DNA of 64,000 nt from positions 1 to 64,000 of the forward strand of contig CANITF010000012.1 of NCBI GenBank assembly GCA_947470515.1, given 5' to 3'. The stretch comes from Flavobacteriales bacterium (lineage in GTDB: Bacteria > Bacteroidota > Bacteroidia > Flavobacteriales_D > Crocinitomicaceae). Made by a program: the position numbers and the translations under genes. Below are positions 51,062 through 60,174 of the stretch, piece by piece. The notes under the pieces were generated by a model. The model ran no database searches and was not told where the DNA came from. It saw only the letters and a program-made list of their open reading frames with translations. The first letter of the stretch is position 1. Every line of letters begins with the position of its first letter.

Positions 51062-52120
51062 ATGAGTAAAATGAAACTTTCAGATTTCAGTTTTGATCTT
51101 CCAGACGAATTAATTGCTGAATATCCAAGTGAACACCGTGATGAAGCCAAAATGATGGTTATCAACCGTGAAAAAGGAACTATCGAACACAAGTTTTTCA
51201 AAGATATTATCAATTATTTCTCTGAAGGAGATGTGATGATTATGAATAACACCAAAGTTTTTCCGGCACGAATGTATGGTAATAAAGAAAAAACAGGAGC
51301 GAAAATCGAAGTTTTCTTGCTGAGAGAATTGAACCGTGAAAGTTTATTGTGGGATGTTTTAGTTGATCCAGCTAGAAAGATTCGTATCGGAAATAAATTA
51401 TATTTCGGAGATGACGATTCTTTAGTTGCTGAGGTTATTGATAATACAACTTCAAGAGGTAGAACATTACGTTTCCTTTTCGATGGCCCGTATGAAGAAT
51501 TTAAGGCGAAAATCACTGAACTAGGAGAAACACCGCTTCCAAAATATATTAAAAGAGCAGTTGAAGCATCGGATGAAGACCGTTACCAAACAATCTATGC
51601 TAAAGAGGAAGGCGCTGTCGCTGCTCCAACTGCTGGATTACATTTCTCTCGACAGTTATTGAAACGTTTGGAATTAAAAGGAATAAATTTCGCCGAAGTT
51701 ACACTTCACGTTGGTCTAGGAACATTCAGATCTGTAGAAGTTGAGGATCTTACAAAACATAAAATGGACTCAGAACAAGTGATTGTGAATGAGAAATGTG
51801 TGAAAATTGTAAACGAAGGGAAATTGAAGAAAAAACGTATTTGTGCGATTGGTACAACTGCAATGCGTTCAATTGAATCTTCTGTTTCGACAGATGGTTT
51901 ATTGAAACCATACGACGGATGGACGAATAAATTTATTTTCCCTCCTTATGATTTTAGTATTGCGAATTGCATGGTTACAAATTTCCATACACCGCTTTCT
52001 ACTTTATTAATGATGATTTCTGCTTTTTGTGGACACGATTTAATGATTGAAGCATACAAACAAGCTGTTGAGAATAAATACAAATTTTATTCTTACGGTG
52101 ATGCAATGCTTATTATCTAA
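51062..52120 (+). CDS. queA: S-adenosylmethionine:tRNA ribosyltransferase-isomerase
   Basis: 352-aa QueA, forming epoxyqueuosine on tRNA by transferring the ribosyl part of [60 protein letters not shown] and [21 protein letters not shown] are the standard motifs. The frame extends to 51023, but the ATG at 51062 fits the family and lies after the promoter. Terminator follows. Confidence 0.96.
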   Translation: MSKMKLSDFSFDLPDELIAEYPSEHRDEAKMMVINREKGTIEHKFFKDIINYFSEGDVMIMNNTKVFPARMYGNKEKTGAKIEVFLLRELNRESLLWDVLVDPARKIRIGNKLYFGDDDSLVAEVIDNTTSRGRTLRFLFDGPYEEFKAKITELGETPLPKYIKRAVEASDEDRYQTIYAKEEGAVAAPTAGLHFSRQLLKRLELKGINFAEVTLHVGLGTFRSVEVEDLTKHKMDSEQVIVNEKCVKIVNEGKLKKKRICAIGTTAMRSIESSVSTDGLLKPYDGWTNKFIFPPYDFSIANCMVTNFHTPLSTLLMMISAFCGHDLMIEAYKQAVENKYKFYSYGDAMLII

Positions 52121-52141
52121 AATAGTGCAATATGAATTATT

Positions 52142-52169
52142 AAAAAGGAACTTCGGTTCCTTTTTTTTA
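52142..52169 (+). terminator. Terminator after queA with TTCG tetraloop
   Basis: AAAAAGGAAC, loop TTCG, GTTCCTTTTT (52142-52165), then more T: a UUCG-capped hairpin. Confidence 0.92.
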
Positions 52170-52274
52170 TGATTAAATTATTGAGAAATAAGACAATCCT
52201 TCCAAAGAGATCTTTTGAAACATTAATCTTTTAAGGAATATCGAATTAATCTTATTCAACCGTATATAAATCAT

Positions 52275-52282
52275 TACATTTG
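52275..52282 (+). promoter_or_regulatory. Candidate oxidase-operon promoter (-7 element TACATTTG)
   Basis: Full match to TAnnTTTG, 16 bp before the heme O synthase ATG at 52299; no clear -33 TTG. Confidence 0.45.
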
Positions 52283-52298
52283 TGCCGCAATTCAGTCT

Positions 52299-53192
52299 AT
52301 GGAGGTACAAGTAAACAATATGTCAATCGGTAAGAAAATACAAATTTATATTGTATTTACTAAGTTTAGATTGGCTTCATTAGTTGTATTATCTGCATTA
52401 TCAGGATATCTTTTTGCCGATGGAACAAATGGTCTTCACATTTGTTATCTCTTGATAGGAGGTACGCTAGTTACAGCGGCCTCAAATGGTTCCAATCAAA
52501 TTTGGGAAAGAGACTTAGATAAACTAATGAAGAGAACTGAAGGGCGCCCAATTCCAACTGGATTAATGTCTTTGACAGAGGCTAATTCCATTGTTCTATT
52601 TTGTTTAATTATTGGGACGTATTTGCTTTATTTAATCAACTTGAATTCAGCACTTTTGGGTCTTTTTGCTTTTGTTTCATATGTTTTTATTTACACGCCT
52701 TTAAAAAGGGTTACACCATGGGCAGTATTGGTTGGGGCTGTGCCTGGAGCTATTCCGCCAATGTTGGGAGCAATTGCTGCTACAAATGAGTTTGGATTGC
52801 TTCCTGGAGTTTTGTTTTTTGTGCAATTCATTTGGCAGTTCCCACATTTCTGGGCCATCGCTTGGGTACTATACGATGATTACAAGGCTGGAGGGTTTTC
52901 CCTTCTTCCTTCTAAAACTGGAAGATCAAAAGAATCTGCATCTCAAATAATGTTGTATTCCCTTGCTTTAATTCCGTTTAGTTTACTTCCATGGTTATTG
53001 GGTTGGACAGGGATAACCACTTTAATCATCGGCACAATTGCCAGCGGAATATTCTTTTTGTATTCCTATAAACTTTTCATCACATGTGATACTAAAGACG
53101 CAAGAAAATTAATGTTTGCTTCTTTTATCTTTTTACCAGTTATTCAATTTTTATATGTCTTTGACAAAGCCGAAGGAATAATTCCAAAATAA
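52299..53192 (+). CDS. ctaB: Protoheme IX farnesyltransferase (heme O synthase)
   Basis: 297-aa UbiA-superfamily membrane prenyltransferase converting heme B to heme O for the terminal oxidase. Aspartate-rich motif NQIWERDLDKLMKRTEGRPIPTG, the second motif YDDYKAGGFSLLPSKTG, and eight or nine membrane helices. An internal ATG (52320) is possible, but the first ATG is closer to the -7 box. First gene of a seven-gene oxidase cluster. Confidence 0.94.
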   Translation: MEVQVNNMSIGKKIQIYIVFTKFRLASLVVLSALSGYLFADGTNGLHICYLLIGGTLVTAASNGSNQIWERDLDKLMKRTEGRPIPTGLMSLTEANSIVLFCLIIGTYLLYLINLNSALLGLFAFVSYVFIYTPLKRVTPWAVLVGAVPGAIPPMLGAIAATNEFGLLPGVLFFVQFIWQFPHFWAIAWVLYDDYKAGGFSLLPSKTGRSKESASQIMLYSLALIPFSLLPWLLGWTGITTLIIGTIASGIFFLYSYKLFITCDTKDARKLMFASFIFLPVIQFLYVFDKAEGIIPK

Positions 53193-53199
53193 ATTAATT

Positions 53200-54258
53200 A
53201 TGAAAAGAGATTTTAGCCAAGAGTTGAGTCCAGAAATTCGTGAAAAAACAAAAAAGAACCTTGTTTACGTCGGAATGTTTAGTGTCGTTATGATGTTTGG
53301 CGGGTTTACTTCTGCCTATATTGTTTCAATGGGAGATACGTTTTGGATGAAGTACCCATTACCAAAAGCATTTTTTATTAGCACAGCTGTGATTATTTTA
53401 AGTAGTGTTTTTTTACAATTGGCAATTCGCTTTGTCAAAAAAGGAAATCAAAAAATGTTGAAGCTATTTGTTACCCTGACATTATTAGGGGGTATCGGAT
53501 TCGTCTATTTTCAATTTCAAGGGTATAAACAACTTGCTAATAATGGAATTCATGCTGTGAATAATCACATTATTGTTACTGATGGCAAATATGGTGATTA
53601 TTATGAAGTGAAGTATAAAGGTGATTTTATTGAAGTTGATGGAAATCGTTTTATTGTTAATGGCAAAGATTTAACTGAACCAGAAATGAAGTCTTACCAA
53701 GATTTCATGAGTCAATTTTTGAACGTAACGAGAAATAAATCAATGCAAGTTTCTAACTATGGTTCAAACTTTATTTTGTATTATGAAAGCCAACCGCTTG
53801 CTTTAATAAATGGTAAATTATGTAAATCTGATGGTCAAGAAATACAGTATGTTGATCAATTAAGATTACAATCCCTTGCAATTAATGTTCGAGATGGCAG
53901 AGGTGATTTCTTCGCTAAAGGTGAGATTGGAAAAGATTTTCATATCTATTTCAAAGGAAAAGAATTACAATACAAGAAAAGAGATTTGTTATATAATGGA
54001 AAAAAACTTTCAAAATATCTTCAAATTAAAGCGATGGAAACCGCAGATACAGGTACAACATATTTATACCTAATTACCTTTCTGCATTTGCTACATATTT
54101 TAGTTACTTTAATTTATATGTCAAAAATGACAATTGCTTCATTTTCAGGGCGTTTTAGCTCGGAAGACCATCTACGCCTAAAGGTTGGTGCTATTTTCTG
54201 GCATTTTTTAGGATTATTATGGATTTATTTGTTGCTTTTTTTACTTTTTATTCATTAA
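53200..54258 (+). CDS. Cytochrome oxidase subunit III-like protein with large soluble insertion
   Basis: 352 aa. Membrane helices at about 20-45, 57-78 and 88-107, then a ~170-residue soluble insertion (113-284; beta-rich, e.g. IIVTDGKYGDYYEVKYKGDFIEVDG, FHIYFKGKELQYKKRDLLYNG), then two C-terminal helices with FLHLLHILVTLIY and the FWHFLGLLWIYLLLF motif of subunit III. The insertion lies where ordinary subunit III has a short loop and would project from the membrane. It is unlike anything I can name. Directly downstream of ctaB (7 bp). Confidence 0.85.
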   Translation: MKRDFSQELSPEIREKTKKNLVYVGMFSVVMMFGGFTSAYIVSMGDTFWMKYPLPKAFFISTAVIILSSVFLQLAIRFVKKGNQKMLKLFVTLTLLGGIGFVYFQFQGYKQLANNGIHAVNNHIIVTDGKYGDYYEVKYKGDFIEVDGNRFIVNGKDLTEPEMKSYQDFMSQFLNVTRNKSMQVSNYGSNFILYYESQPLALINGKLCKSDGQEIQYVDQLRLQSLAINVRDGRGDFFAKGEIGKDFHIYFKGKELQYKKRDLLYNGKKLSKYLQIKAMETADTGTTYLYLITFLHLLHILVTLIYMSKMTIASFSGRFSSEDHLRLKVGAIFWHFLGLLWIYLLLFLLFIH

Positions 54259-54280
54259 ACTTGCAGAAAAAATTGTTGTA

Positions 54281-55306
54281 ATGGCTGGACACGCTTCTAA
54301 AGAAATTGACTCAAGTGCACTTTGGGGAGGAAAGATTTCTCCGTTTAGTACGAGTTATGGTAAGATGATGATGTGGTTTTTCTTAGTGTCAGATGCCCTG
54401 ACATTTAGCGGACTACTTGTTGCATACGGATTTACAAGACATGCATGTCTTGATGCATGGCCTATCGGTGAAGAAACTTTTAATTCGATGCCATTTCTTG
54501 GTCACGGATATCCTTTGTTATACGTAGCATTGATGACATTTATCCTTATTGTATCCTCTGTAACGATGGTTTTAGCCGTAGAAGCTGGACATAGAATGGA
54601 CAGAAAAGGTGTTACAAAATGGTTAATTGCAACCATTATTGGTGGATTTTTCTTTGTTGGTTCTCAAGCATGGGAATGGAGTCACTTTATACACGGTTCT
54701 GAATTTGGTAAAGTTGAATTAACAGATGGCTCTCAAGCAATTGTTAAAGGTCATTTTGGGGAGATTGAAAATTTTAAAGTTTTAGAAGCAGGAAAACACC
54801 ACAAAAAAGGTGATGTTATAACTGAAGATCTTTTACATGAATTTCATCATGCTGTTGTAGCTGGAAATGTAGAAAATGGAATTATTACTTTACATGACGG
54901 TTCTAAGGCAAAAGTGAATAAAAAAGCTGACCATGGAATGACATTAGTTGTTAAAAAAGACGGTGGTACGCACAAGGTTGGTGATGTAATACCTGAATCT
55001 AAAGCATGCGATATGTATTACGAGGCTATAAATAGTGGCACTCCTAATCGTGTTGTTTATGGAGCTGACTTGCAGCAAAATGAATATGGCCCTCAACAAT
55101 ACGGACAATTCTTTTTCTTTATTACAGGTTTCCACGGTTTCCACGTATTCTCAGGAGTAATTATAAATATCATTATTCTTATGGGTGTTATTTCAGGAAC
55201 TTATCATAAGAGAGGTCATTATGAAATGATTGAGAAAACTGGACTTTATTGGCACTTTGTCGATTTAGTATGGGTTTTTGTATTCACATTCTTCTATTTA
55301 GTTTAA
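54281..55306 (+). CDS. Cytochrome oxidase subunit III with insertion containing an internal repeat
   Basis: 341 aa. Helices at 30-50, 78-100, 113-132 and 276-306, then the final helix with GLYWHFVDLVWVFVFTF, the classic subunit III signature. Residues 138-270 are an inserted soluble domain holding two related ~40-residue repeats (143-182 and 200-239): VELTDGSQAIV...GKHHKKGDVITE and ITLHDGSKAKV...GTHKVGDVIPE. They resemble short beta hairpins of a biotinyl-lipoyl or KOW-like type. Function of the insert unknown. Confidence 0.88.
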   Translation: MAGHASKEIDSSALWGGKISPFSTSYGKMMMWFFLVSDALTFSGLLVAYGFTRHACLDAWPIGEETFNSMPFLGHGYPLLYVALMTFILIVSSVTMVLAVEAGHRMDRKGVTKWLIATIIGGFFFVGSQAWEWSHFIHGSEFGKVELTDGSQAIVKGHFGEIENFKVLEAGKHHKKGDVITEDLLHEFHHAVVAGNVENGIITLHDGSKAKVNKKADHGMTLVVKKDGGTHKVGDVIPESKACDMYYEAINSGTPNRVVYGADLQQNEYGPQQYGQFFFFITGFHGFHVFSGVIINIIILMGVISGTYHKRGHYEMIEKTGLYWHFVDLVWVFVFTFFYLV

Positions 55307-55328
55307 TTAATTTAAAACATTCTCGATC

Positions 55329-55697
55329 ATGGAAAGAGACGATATTATAGAATATTCCTTAGATATTCACCATAGTGAGGAGCACGGAAAGGCTATTAGA
55401 ACAAAAATTTGGAAAGTAACGGCTTTACTTACGGCTATAACTGCGTTAGAAGTAGTCTTAGGCTCTCAAATAAAACAATCTTCTGATTATTGGCAAGCAA
55501 TTAAATGGTTTTTTATTGGACTTACTTTAATTAAAGCCGCTTATATTGTTTTGATTTTTATGCACTTAGGAGATGAAAAGAAATCCTTGAAATATATGAT
55601 TTTAGTTCCTTATTTCATTTTTATCTTATATCTGATTTATATCCTGATTGTTGAGGCGCTTGCTGTAAATTCAGCATGGACGCTAAATGTTGTCTAA
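55329..55697 (+). CDS. Cytochrome oxidase subunit IV family protein
   Basis: 122-aa small membrane protein with three helices (about 28-48, 56-78, 87-110) and the COX4_pro-type KAAYIVLIFMHLGDEKKSLKY motif. Accessory subunit that stabilises the oxidase. 22 bp after the subunit III gene. Confidence 0.88.
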   Translation: MERDDIIEYSLDIHHSEEHGKAIRTKIWKVTALLTAITALEVVLGSQIKQSSDYWQAIKWFFIGLTLIKAAYIVLIFMHLGDEKKSLKYMILVPYFIFILYLIYILIVEALAVNSAWTLNVV

Positions 55698-55709
55698 AAA
55701 ATAGCAAAT

Positions 55710-56396
55710 ATGGCTAGTAAAAATTTGGCCGGTCGACGAAAAGTAATATTTGCATTTTTACTTTTATTCGGACCGGCTTCTTTATTGATATTTATTTCAT
55801 CTAAAGGTTGTGAGCATAAGTTCAAAACATTAGATGATTTTGGCCCTGCAATAAACTATAAGTTTACTGATTCAAGAGGCAAAAATTTTTCTTCAAAAGA
55901 TTTTGAAGGGGATATTGTTTTAATTTCTACGATTCAAGAAAGATGTCCAGATAGCTGTGCTGTTGCATTTTGGCAATTAGATCAAGCAATTTATCAATAC
56001 ATCAGAAAAAATAATAAGAAAATCATGAAGCGTGTTCGGATTATTTCTTTTGCTACGGATGGACAAGGAAAACCATTAAAGGATCTGTCAATTCTTTCTC
56101 AATTCATGAAAGATAATGTGGAAGGCTATAACCCTGATATTTGGATGATTGCCAAAGGAAATGCTAGGGATATTTATGATTTCAAAAGCAATAATAAATC
56201 TCTTTTACAAAAAGGAGATGAATATTATGGTGGCGAAGCATTTCAAGAATTGATATTATTACTGGATAAACAAAATCATTTAAGAATGGTGCTGTCTGGT
56301 AAAACGGAAGGTATGATTCGAAGAATGAAAGAACATATTGCTTTGTTGCAAAAACAATACGACAAAGCAGCAGCCAAGAAAACAATTCAGCAATAA
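55710..56396 (+). CDS. Membrane-anchored SCO-like thioredoxin-fold protein
   Basis: 228 aa. N-terminal membrane anchor (about 12-31), then a thioredoxin-fold domain with a CPDSC motif (C79, C83), equivalent to the CxxxC copper site of SCO1/SenC. The conserved copper-ligand histidine of SCO proteins is not visible: the corresponding segment reads GGEAFQELILLLD. It may thus be a thiol reductase and not a copper chaperone. It precedes a canonical SCO gene. Confidence 0.82.
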   Translation: MASKNLAGRRKVIFAFLLLFGPASLLIFISSKGCEHKFKTLDDFGPAINYKFTDSRGKNFSSKDFEGDIVLISTIQERCPDSCAVAFWQLDQAIYQYIRKNNKKIMKRVRIISFATDGQGKPLKDLSILSQFMKDNVEGYNPDIWMIAKGNARDIYDFKSNNKSLLQKGDEYYGGEAFQELILLLDKQNHLRMVLSGKTEGMIRRMKEHIALLQKQYDKAAAKKTIQQ

Positions 56397-56412
56397 TTTT
56401 GTTTTAATCGAA

Positions 56413-57075
56413 ATGAAGCGAATTGTATTTTTCATCGGTTTTGTATGCTTGATATCTTGTAACTCAGAAGAAAAAAAACAACGTGTTTTGCCAATTGTTG
56501 GTAATTTTGATTTGGAATATAAGTTGGTAGACGGTAAAGAGGTTGTAGATACAATCTACCCAAAAATTCCTTTTTTCTATTTTAGAAATGAAGATTCTCT
56601 TGTCGTGAAGTCAACAGATATGAAGGGTAAAATATGGATCGCAGATTTCTTTTTTACAACTTGTCCTTCAATTTGTCCTAAAATGACGGGAAATATGAAG
56701 AAATTGAATGCTTCAACTGAAGATCTTAAAGAGCATCTTCAATTCATGTCAATTTCAATAAATCCGAACCATGATACACCTTCACAACTAAAAAGGTATA
56801 AAAATCACCATAAAATCACAGCTTCGAATTGGCAGTTTTTTGCGGGAAAAGAAGAGGAAACACATCAATTAGGTATCGAGAATTTTATGATTTTCGCTGG
56901 TCGTGATGATGAGGCTGACGGAGGTTATGCGCATTCTGGTGCATTTACATTGGTGGACAAAGAAGGTTATGTGAGAGGTGTATATTTAGGAACAGACTTT
57001 AAACAAGTTGAAAAATTAGAAGTAGATTTACGTAAATTATTAAAATATGAATACAACATTATTGGATCCAAATAA
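56413..57075 (+). CDS. SCO1/SenC family copper-delivery lipoprotein
   Basis: 220-aa lipoprotein (lipobox CLISC, C16) with a SCO thioredoxin-fold: FTTCPSICPKM gives copper ligands C84 and C88, and H174 (GGYAHSGAFTLVD) is the third. It assembles the CuA site of cytochrome oxidase subunit II. A longer frame starts at 56338 inside the previous gene; the ATG at 56413 (MKRIVFFIGFVCLISC) gives the signal peptide. Overlaps the next gene by 29 bp. Confidence 0.92.
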   Translation: MKRIVFFIGFVCLISCNSEEKKQRVLPIVGNFDLEYKLVDGKEVVDTIYPKIPFFYFRNEDSLVVKSTDMKGKIWIADFFFTTCPSICPKMTGNMKKLNASTEDLKEHLQFMSISINPNHDTPSQLKRYKNHHKITASNWQFFAGKEEETHQLGIENFMIFAGRDDEADGGYAHSGAFTLVDKEGYVRGVYLGTDFKQVEKLEVDLRKLLKYEYNIIGSK

Positions 57076-57625
57076 AGCAAAACAAGCTAAAAAATTAATT
57101 ATTGCACTGTCGATTGTAATCCCAGTTGTAGTAGCTATATTATTTAAAGTGAAAATTGAGGGATTTGATTTTTCAATTTTACCATCAGTTTATGCCACGA
57201 TTAATGGAGTTACAGCAGTTGTTTTAATTGGAGCACTGATGGCAATTAAAAAAGATAAACGTGAATTACACCGAGGATTAATTCGTTTTGCGTTATTACT
57301 TTCTTTGCTGTTTCTAGTTCTTTATGTTGCTTACCATATGACATCGGATTCAACAATATATGGAGATTCAAATCATAATGATAAGTTAGATATTCTTGAA
57401 AAAGAGAAGATTGGTGCAATGGCTTATTTTTATTATGTATTATTAATTTCTCATATTCTTTTGAGTATTGCAGTAATTCCTTTAGTGCTTTTTACCTATT
57501 TATTTGCATGGCAAGGGAATTTTGTAAAACACAAGAAATTTACGAGAATCGCTTTTCCTATTTGGATGTTTGTTGCGGTTTCTGGTGTTGTCGTTTATCT
57601 GATGATCTCGCCTTATTATGGTTAA
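57047..57625 (+). CDS. DUF420 membrane protein
   Basis: 192-aa protein with five membrane segments, of the DUF420 family related to CtaM-like oxidase assembly factors. LPSVYATINGVTAVVLIGALMAIK, the LHRGLIRFALLLSLLFLVLYVAYH segment with conserved histidines, and FVKHKKFTRIAFPIWMFVAVSGVVVYLM are typical. Its ATG is 29 bp inside the SCO gene, so translation is coupled. Last gene of the oxidase cluster; its stop overlaps the glycosyltransferase stop by 4 bp. Confidence 0.88.
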   Translation: MNTTLLDPNKAKQAKKLIIALSIVIPVVVAILFKVKIEGFDFSILPSVYATINGVTAVVLIGALMAIKKDKRELHRGLIRFALLLSLLFLVLYVAYHMTSDSTIYGDSNHNDKLDILEKEKIGAMAYFYYVLLISHILLSIAVIPLVLFTYLFAWQGNFVKHKKFTRIAFPIWMFVAVSGVVVYLMISPYYG

Positions 57626-58749
57626 TTATTTGAAGAAATAGTTGAAATTTCTTCCCAAACGATTTCTGCTGACTTATCCCAACTAAATAATTCACTTCTT
57701 TCAAGACCATTTTGTTTTAGATTTTCTCGTAAACTTTCTGAAGTTGAAATTTCTTGCATTTTCAGGGCGATATCATTTACATCAAATGGGTCGCAATACA
57801 ACGCTGCATTCCCTGCAACTTCAGGAAGAGATGTTTTATCACCGGATAAAATAGGAATACCACATTTCATTGCTTCAACTAACGGAATTCCGAATCCTTC
57901 AAAATAAGGAACATACGTAAAAGCAAATGCTGAACCCATAACTTTTGCTAATTCCTCAATTGGTAAATGTCCTGTGAAATGTATGTGTGATGATATGTCA
58001 TCCGAAATGGAAATATTCAATGATTTGTTTTTCCAAAGTGATTCTCCAACAATCACCAATTGAATATCTGATTGTGAGGATTTTTTGAAGTGTATAAATG
58101 CTTCAATTAATCGTTTAACGTTTTTACGTGGGTGAATTGCGCCAACAAAAAGGAAATAAGGTTTCCCATCACTATAGTAATTTAAAATTGCTCGTTTTGT
58201 TTCATCATCAACTGGCTTAAAATGCTCCGATGCACCGTTCCAAGCTACCCGAATTTTATCAGCATCAATTTTATAAGTTGTTGCAATATCAATTTTACTG
58301 GCTTCTGAAACAGTGATAATTTTCGTTGCTTTTTTCGCGAACTTAGGAAAATAGTGTCGTAAATAAATGCGCGGTGTGAAAGGAATATCTTCTGGATAAT
58401 GCTCGAAATTGATATCGTGTATTATAGCGATTTGCTGTACTTTTGACCCAAGTGACAAATAGCCATCTGGAGAAAAGAAAACATCTATTTTTTGCTTTTT
58501 CAATCCTTTTTTCAGTGCGAATTCGAACCAATAAATAAAAAGTAAAGGATGTCTTGCCGGCGGCGATAGAACAATAGGAGTTACGTTTTTCGCAAAGATA
58601 AATTTCTCATCATACGCTCTATCGAAGAAGAATACAAATTCATGTTCAGGATGATTTAGTACCAACCGTTTAGTTATTTCAAACGTGTACCAGCCAAAAC
58701 CCTCCATTTTTGAAGAAAGCAAAAAACGCGTGTTGATACCTATTCGCAT
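57622..58749 (-). CDS. Glycosyltransferase, GT4 family
   Basis: 375-aa GT-B retaining glycosyltransferase. C-terminal domain motifs YFLFVGAIHPRKNVKRLIEAF and FTYVPYFEGFGIPLVEAMKCGIPILSGDKTSLPEVAGNAALYCDP are diagnostic, with the E-x7-E-type pair in FEGFGIPLVEAM. Likely acts in polysaccharide or lipid glycosylation; no capsule or LPS cluster is adjacent, so substrate is unknown. Probably cotranscribed with the MBL hydrolase gene upstream (7-bp gap). Confidence 0.92.
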   Translation of the reverse strand: MRIGINTRFLLSSKMEGFGWYTFEITKRLVLNHPEHEFVFFFDRAYDEKFIFAKNVTPIVLSPPARHPLLFIYWFEFALKKGLKKQKIDVFFSPDGYLSLGSKVQQIAIIHDINFEHYPEDIPFTPRIYLRHYFPKFAKKATKIITVSEASKIDIATTYKIDADKIRVAWNGASEHFKPVDDETKRAILNYYSDGKPYFLFVGAIHPRKNVKRLIEAFIHFKKSSQSDIQLVIVGESLWKNKSLNISISDDISSHIHFTGHLPIEELAKVMGSAFAFTYVPYFEGFGIPLVEAMKCGIPILSGDKTSLPEVAGNAALYCDPFDVNDIALKMQEISTSESLRENLKQNGLERSELFSWDKSAEIVWEEISTISSNN

Positions 58750-58756
58750 GAAACAA

Positions 58757-59404
58757 TTAGAAATTTAAAATGTAATTAGAACGCTTTTCTTTTCCGATTG
58801 TTGTTGAAGGACCATGACCACAATACACAACCGTTTCTTCCGGTAATTGAAACATGATTTCGTGAATCGATTTTTTTAATATTTCTATATCACCTCCCGG
58901 TAAATCAACACGTCCAAAGCTTCCGTTGAACAATACATCACCATTGATTACAAATTTATTTTCAGCATTATAAAAAACAGCATGACCCGGAGCATGACCT
59001 GGTGTAAAAAAGACATTTAATTGTATATCTCCGAATTGTAAAGTTTCTCCTCCTTGAATTATATGACTCGGTTCAGGCGATATTTCATAACCTTGAAAAC
59101 CATAAACATGCGCATAACTTTCAACGGCACGCAATGTTGTTAAATCTTCAATGTGTAAATAATGGTCAATATCAAAGTTTCGCAATACAAAAGAATTTCC
59201 TAAAATATGGTCAATGTGTGCATGCGTATTCAACAAAGCTAATGGCGCCAGTTTATTATCTGCAATAAATTGAAGCAATTGCTGTTGCTCATTTCGCTCA
59301 TAACAACCTGGATCAATGATGACACAGTTATTCGCTTCGTCACTTAGAATATAGGTGTTTTCTTGGAATTGATTAAATGTAAATACGGCTACTTTGATTT
59401 TCAT
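58757..59404 (-). CDS. MBL-fold metallo-hydrolase (glyoxalase II-like)
   Basis: 215-aa zinc hydrolase. Metal motif NTHAHIDHILGN (H61, H63, D65, H66), then TPGHAPGHAVFY, NGDVLFNGSFGRVDLPGGD and CGHGPSTTIGKEKR as in the YcbL/glyoxalase II-like group. Likely hydrolyses a thioester such as S-lactoylglutathione or related thiol adducts, which is inference. Confidence 0.92.
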   Translation of the reverse strand: MKIKVAVFTFNQFQENTYILSDEANNCVIIDPGCYERNEQQQLLQFIADNKLAPLALLNTHAHIDHILGNSFVLRNFDIDHYLHIEDLTTLRAVESYAHVYGFQGYEISPEPSHIIQGGETLQFGDIQLNVFFTPGHAPGHAVFYNAENKFVINGDVLFNGSFGRVDLPGGDIEILKKSIHEIMFQLPEETVVYCGHGPSTTIGKEKRSNYILNF

Positions 59405-59485
59405 GCTTTTAAATAAAAAAGTAAAGTTAAAGGTATTATTTTGAAGAAACAGTTATTCCCTGTAATTTTGAATTTTCATTAGGCA

Positions 59486-59514
59486 TTGTTTTTGTTCGGC
59501 TTTAACTATATTTG
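59486..59514 (+). promoter_or_regulatory. Promoter of the 177-aa lipoprotein gene
   Basis: TTG (59486-59488), 18 nt, TATATTTG (59507-59514), both elements exact, giving a leader of about 12 nt to the ATG at 59531. Confidence 0.7.
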
Positions 59515-59530
59515 TCAAAAATTAGAAAAC

Positions 59531-60064
59531 ATGAAATACGCACTTTTATTTATCGTTGGAATTATACTTGTTAGTTGTGGGGTTAAGGTACCTTACACAA
59601 ATGAAATTAAAGATGAATTTAGTCTAGATAATGAGAAGAAGTTGAGACAAGTACAATTCTTTACTTCTGCAACAATTATTTTTGAAAACAGTACGTCTTC
59701 TGGTAATCAAGGAACTGGAGACGATGGATCTTTAGTTGTAAATTCAAATAAAGAATCAGATCGAATCATTATTCCTGTCAATACAAAATGTGTTTTCGAT
59801 GGCTTTGGACCAAATGGTGAGTTAATGTTGCGTTTTGAAGTAGGAGTTGGTAAAAATATTTCTTTTGCTGTTAGACCAAATCAATCTTCTGGAAAATATT
59901 ATTTAGTAGCTGATTGGACACAAGAAAAAGGGGGTAAATTGACGTATGGAAACGAAACATATTACGCAAATTCATCAAGTGGTAATGCATACCTAATGGT
60001 TGTTTTGAAAAAGCTTCAGAAAACAAAACGGAAAGACCGTGTTGTAAAAGGAATGAAAATATAA
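59531..60064 (+). CDS. Hypothetical lipoprotein, 177 aa
   Basis: Lipobox IILVSC (C14) after MKYALLFIVG. The mature part is beta-rich (SLDNEKKLRQVQFFTSATIIFEN; RIIIPVNTKCVFDGFGPNGELMLRFEVG; YYLVADWTQEKGGKLTYGNETYY). No family recognised. The frame could start at 59486, but that lies within the promoter; the ATG at 59531 gives the signal peptide. Followed by a strong terminator. Confidence 0.8.
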   Translation: MKYALLFIVGIILVSCGVKVPYTNEIKDEFSLDNEKKLRQVQFFTSATIIFENSTSSGNQGTGDDGSLVVNSNKESDRIIIPVNTKCVFDGFGPNGELMLRFEVGVGKNISFAVRPNQSSGKYYLVADWTQEKGGKLTYGNETYYANSSSGNAYLMVVLKKLQKTKRKDRVVKGMKI

Positions 60065-60083
60065 GAATTTCAACTGTTCTTAA

Positions 60084-60116
60084 CTGGGCCGCTCGATTGA
60101 TGCGGCCCTTTTTTAT
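60084..60116 (+). terminator. Terminator after the 177-aa lipoprotein gene
   Basis: GGGCCGC (60086-60092) and GCGGCCC (60102-60108), then a T-run. Confidence 0.9.
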
Positions 60117-60174
60117 TCATAAATATTTAACATTGAGTTCATATGTTATCTTTTAAAATAATGAACTTTGTTAA

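Noticed and set aside
52299-57625. Complete cytochrome oxidase operon
   Set aside because: Subunits I and II are absent from the window; only assembly and accessory genes are present.
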